DNA from: DATFYI01 sp035315125
GTDB lineage: Bacteria; Chloroflexota; Anaerolineae; Anaerolineales; Anaerolineaceae
NCBI GenBank assembly: GCA_035315125.1
Contig: DATFYI010000296.1
Coordinates: forward strand, 1-6,027
Reading direction: 5' to 3'
Length of the DNA: 6,027 bases
In this document: in pieces, positions 5,733 to 6,027 of the stretch
Layout of the letters: each line of letters begins with the position of its first letter
Numbering within the stretch: the stretch's first letter is position 1
Translations under genes and position numbers: made by a program
Notes under the pieces: model-generated
Seen by the model: the letters and a program-made list of their open reading frames with translations, nothing else
Database searches by the model: none
What the model was told of the DNA's origin: nothing

Positions 5733-5846
5733 GAAAATGTGTTTCGGGTGGGCGAGCATTTCCTCTTCCGATAGGCCAGTTTTAACTGCAAGACTGCATC
5801 ATCATTAAGATTTATCATGCACATTAATCAACCCATGAGGTAAATC

Positions 5847-6027
5847 ATGGCATTTCAAAAATACGTAGATCGAATCTGTACCGCTACCTTGATCCTCTTG
5901 ATCCTGACGGTAACAGGTTCTGCGTGTACGGAACAAGCTTCACCGACACCTGAACCGATGACGTTTGATAAACAGGCAGTGCTCGGCAGGCCGGTGTACT
6001 ATCAAAACTGTGCGACTACCCTTTGCC
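5847..6027 (+). CDS. Lipoprotein, possible c-type cytochrome, N-terminal fragment cut by window edge
   Basis: Only the first 60 codons are visible. ATG 5847 has GAGG six bases upstream. Residues 1-26 form a lipoprotein signal peptide: a charged start (KYVDR), the hydrophobic core TLILLILTVTG, and the lipobox GSAC with Cys27. A short Pro-rich spacer follows (SPTPEP, 32-37). The next stretch, LGRPVYYQNCATTLC (46-60), resembles the G-x-x-V/L-Y-x-x-x-C-A lead-in to a haem c site, with CX4C instead of the common CX2C. The next codon begins with C, compatible with but not proof of His. If so, the product is a membrane-anchored cytochrome c acting outside the cytoplasmic membrane. It is transcribed away from the sugar locus and is probably functionally unrelated. 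The lipoprotein call is solid; the cytochrome call is a hypothesis. Confidence 0.75.
   Translation, partial: MAFQKYVDRICTATLILLILTVTGSACTEQASPTPEPMTFDKQAVLGRPVYYQNCATTLC

Larger units (their letters stand above)
5520..5846. other. Divergent intergenic region between SBP2 and the plus-strand lipoprotein
   Basis: 327 bases without a supportable gene. From left to right it holds the SBP2 ribosome binding site (about 5527-5534), the shared leader box, an AT-rich stretch, the SBP2 promoter, a plus-strand promoter candidate, and a leader of over 100 bases for the lipoprotein gene. The leader includes a direct repeat ACTGCA-AG-ACTGCA near 5785-5798 and ends in GAGG six bases before ATG 5847. No tRNA, terminator or mobile-element end is seen. 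Confidence 0.6.

Noticed and set aside
5731..5808. 25-codon plus-strand frame starting MKMCFGWAS and ending in three His, in the lipoprotein leader
   Set aside because: No ribosome binding site, its start overlaps the TATAAT candidate, and the length is within chance expectation.
1..6027. CRISPR array, tRNA or rRNA gene, insertion sequence or defence genes
   Set aside because: No regularly spaced repeats, tRNA-like cloverleaf, transposase frame or terminal inverted repeats were found by reading both strands.

Overview
The window looks like chromosomal DNA from a free-living bacterium, most likely of the Chloroflexota (Anaerolineae-like). This is inferred from the long Ala/Pro/Thr or Ala/Gly/Ser linkers directly after the lipobox cysteine of the binding proteins and from the form of the LacI protein (PKAEARARAL hinge); it was not tested by a search. 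Four of the five genes lie on the minus strand and form a sugar-uptake locus. The fifth starts on the plus strand at the right edge.

Read along the minus strand, right to left, the order is: a substrate-binding lipoprotein (5519-4029, SBP2); a LacI-family repressor (3866-2865); a second, paralogous substrate-binding lipoprotein (2749-1232, SBP1); and an inner-membrane permease (1077 to beyond base 1, C-terminus cut off). Both binding proteins and the permease resemble the AglE and AglF proteins of CUT1-type alpha-glucoside ABC importers. The second permease and any glycosidase would be expected to the left of the window. The simplest reading is that LacI senses a sugar and controls uptake, with two related binding proteins possibly feeding one permease pair. 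The substrate is inferred from family resemblance only.

The non-coding parts carry clear structure. The SBP1-permease gap (1078-1231) holds two consecutive 13-bp stem-loops whose only imperfections are G-U pairs in the minus-strand RNA. The lacI upstream region has a good sigma70-type promoter (TTGACT-17-TAATAT) with a palindromic operator-like site at its start point. A second good promoter (TTGATA-17-TACAAT) precedes SBP2, back to back with a plus-strand promoter candidate. A box of about 30 bp is shared by the leaders of both SBP genes.

At the right edge (5847 onward, plus strand) begins a different lipoprotein. Its visible part ends in YYQNCATTLC, which looks like the start of a c-type cytochrome haem site of the rarer CX4CH kind. 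The window ends before the residue that would decide this.
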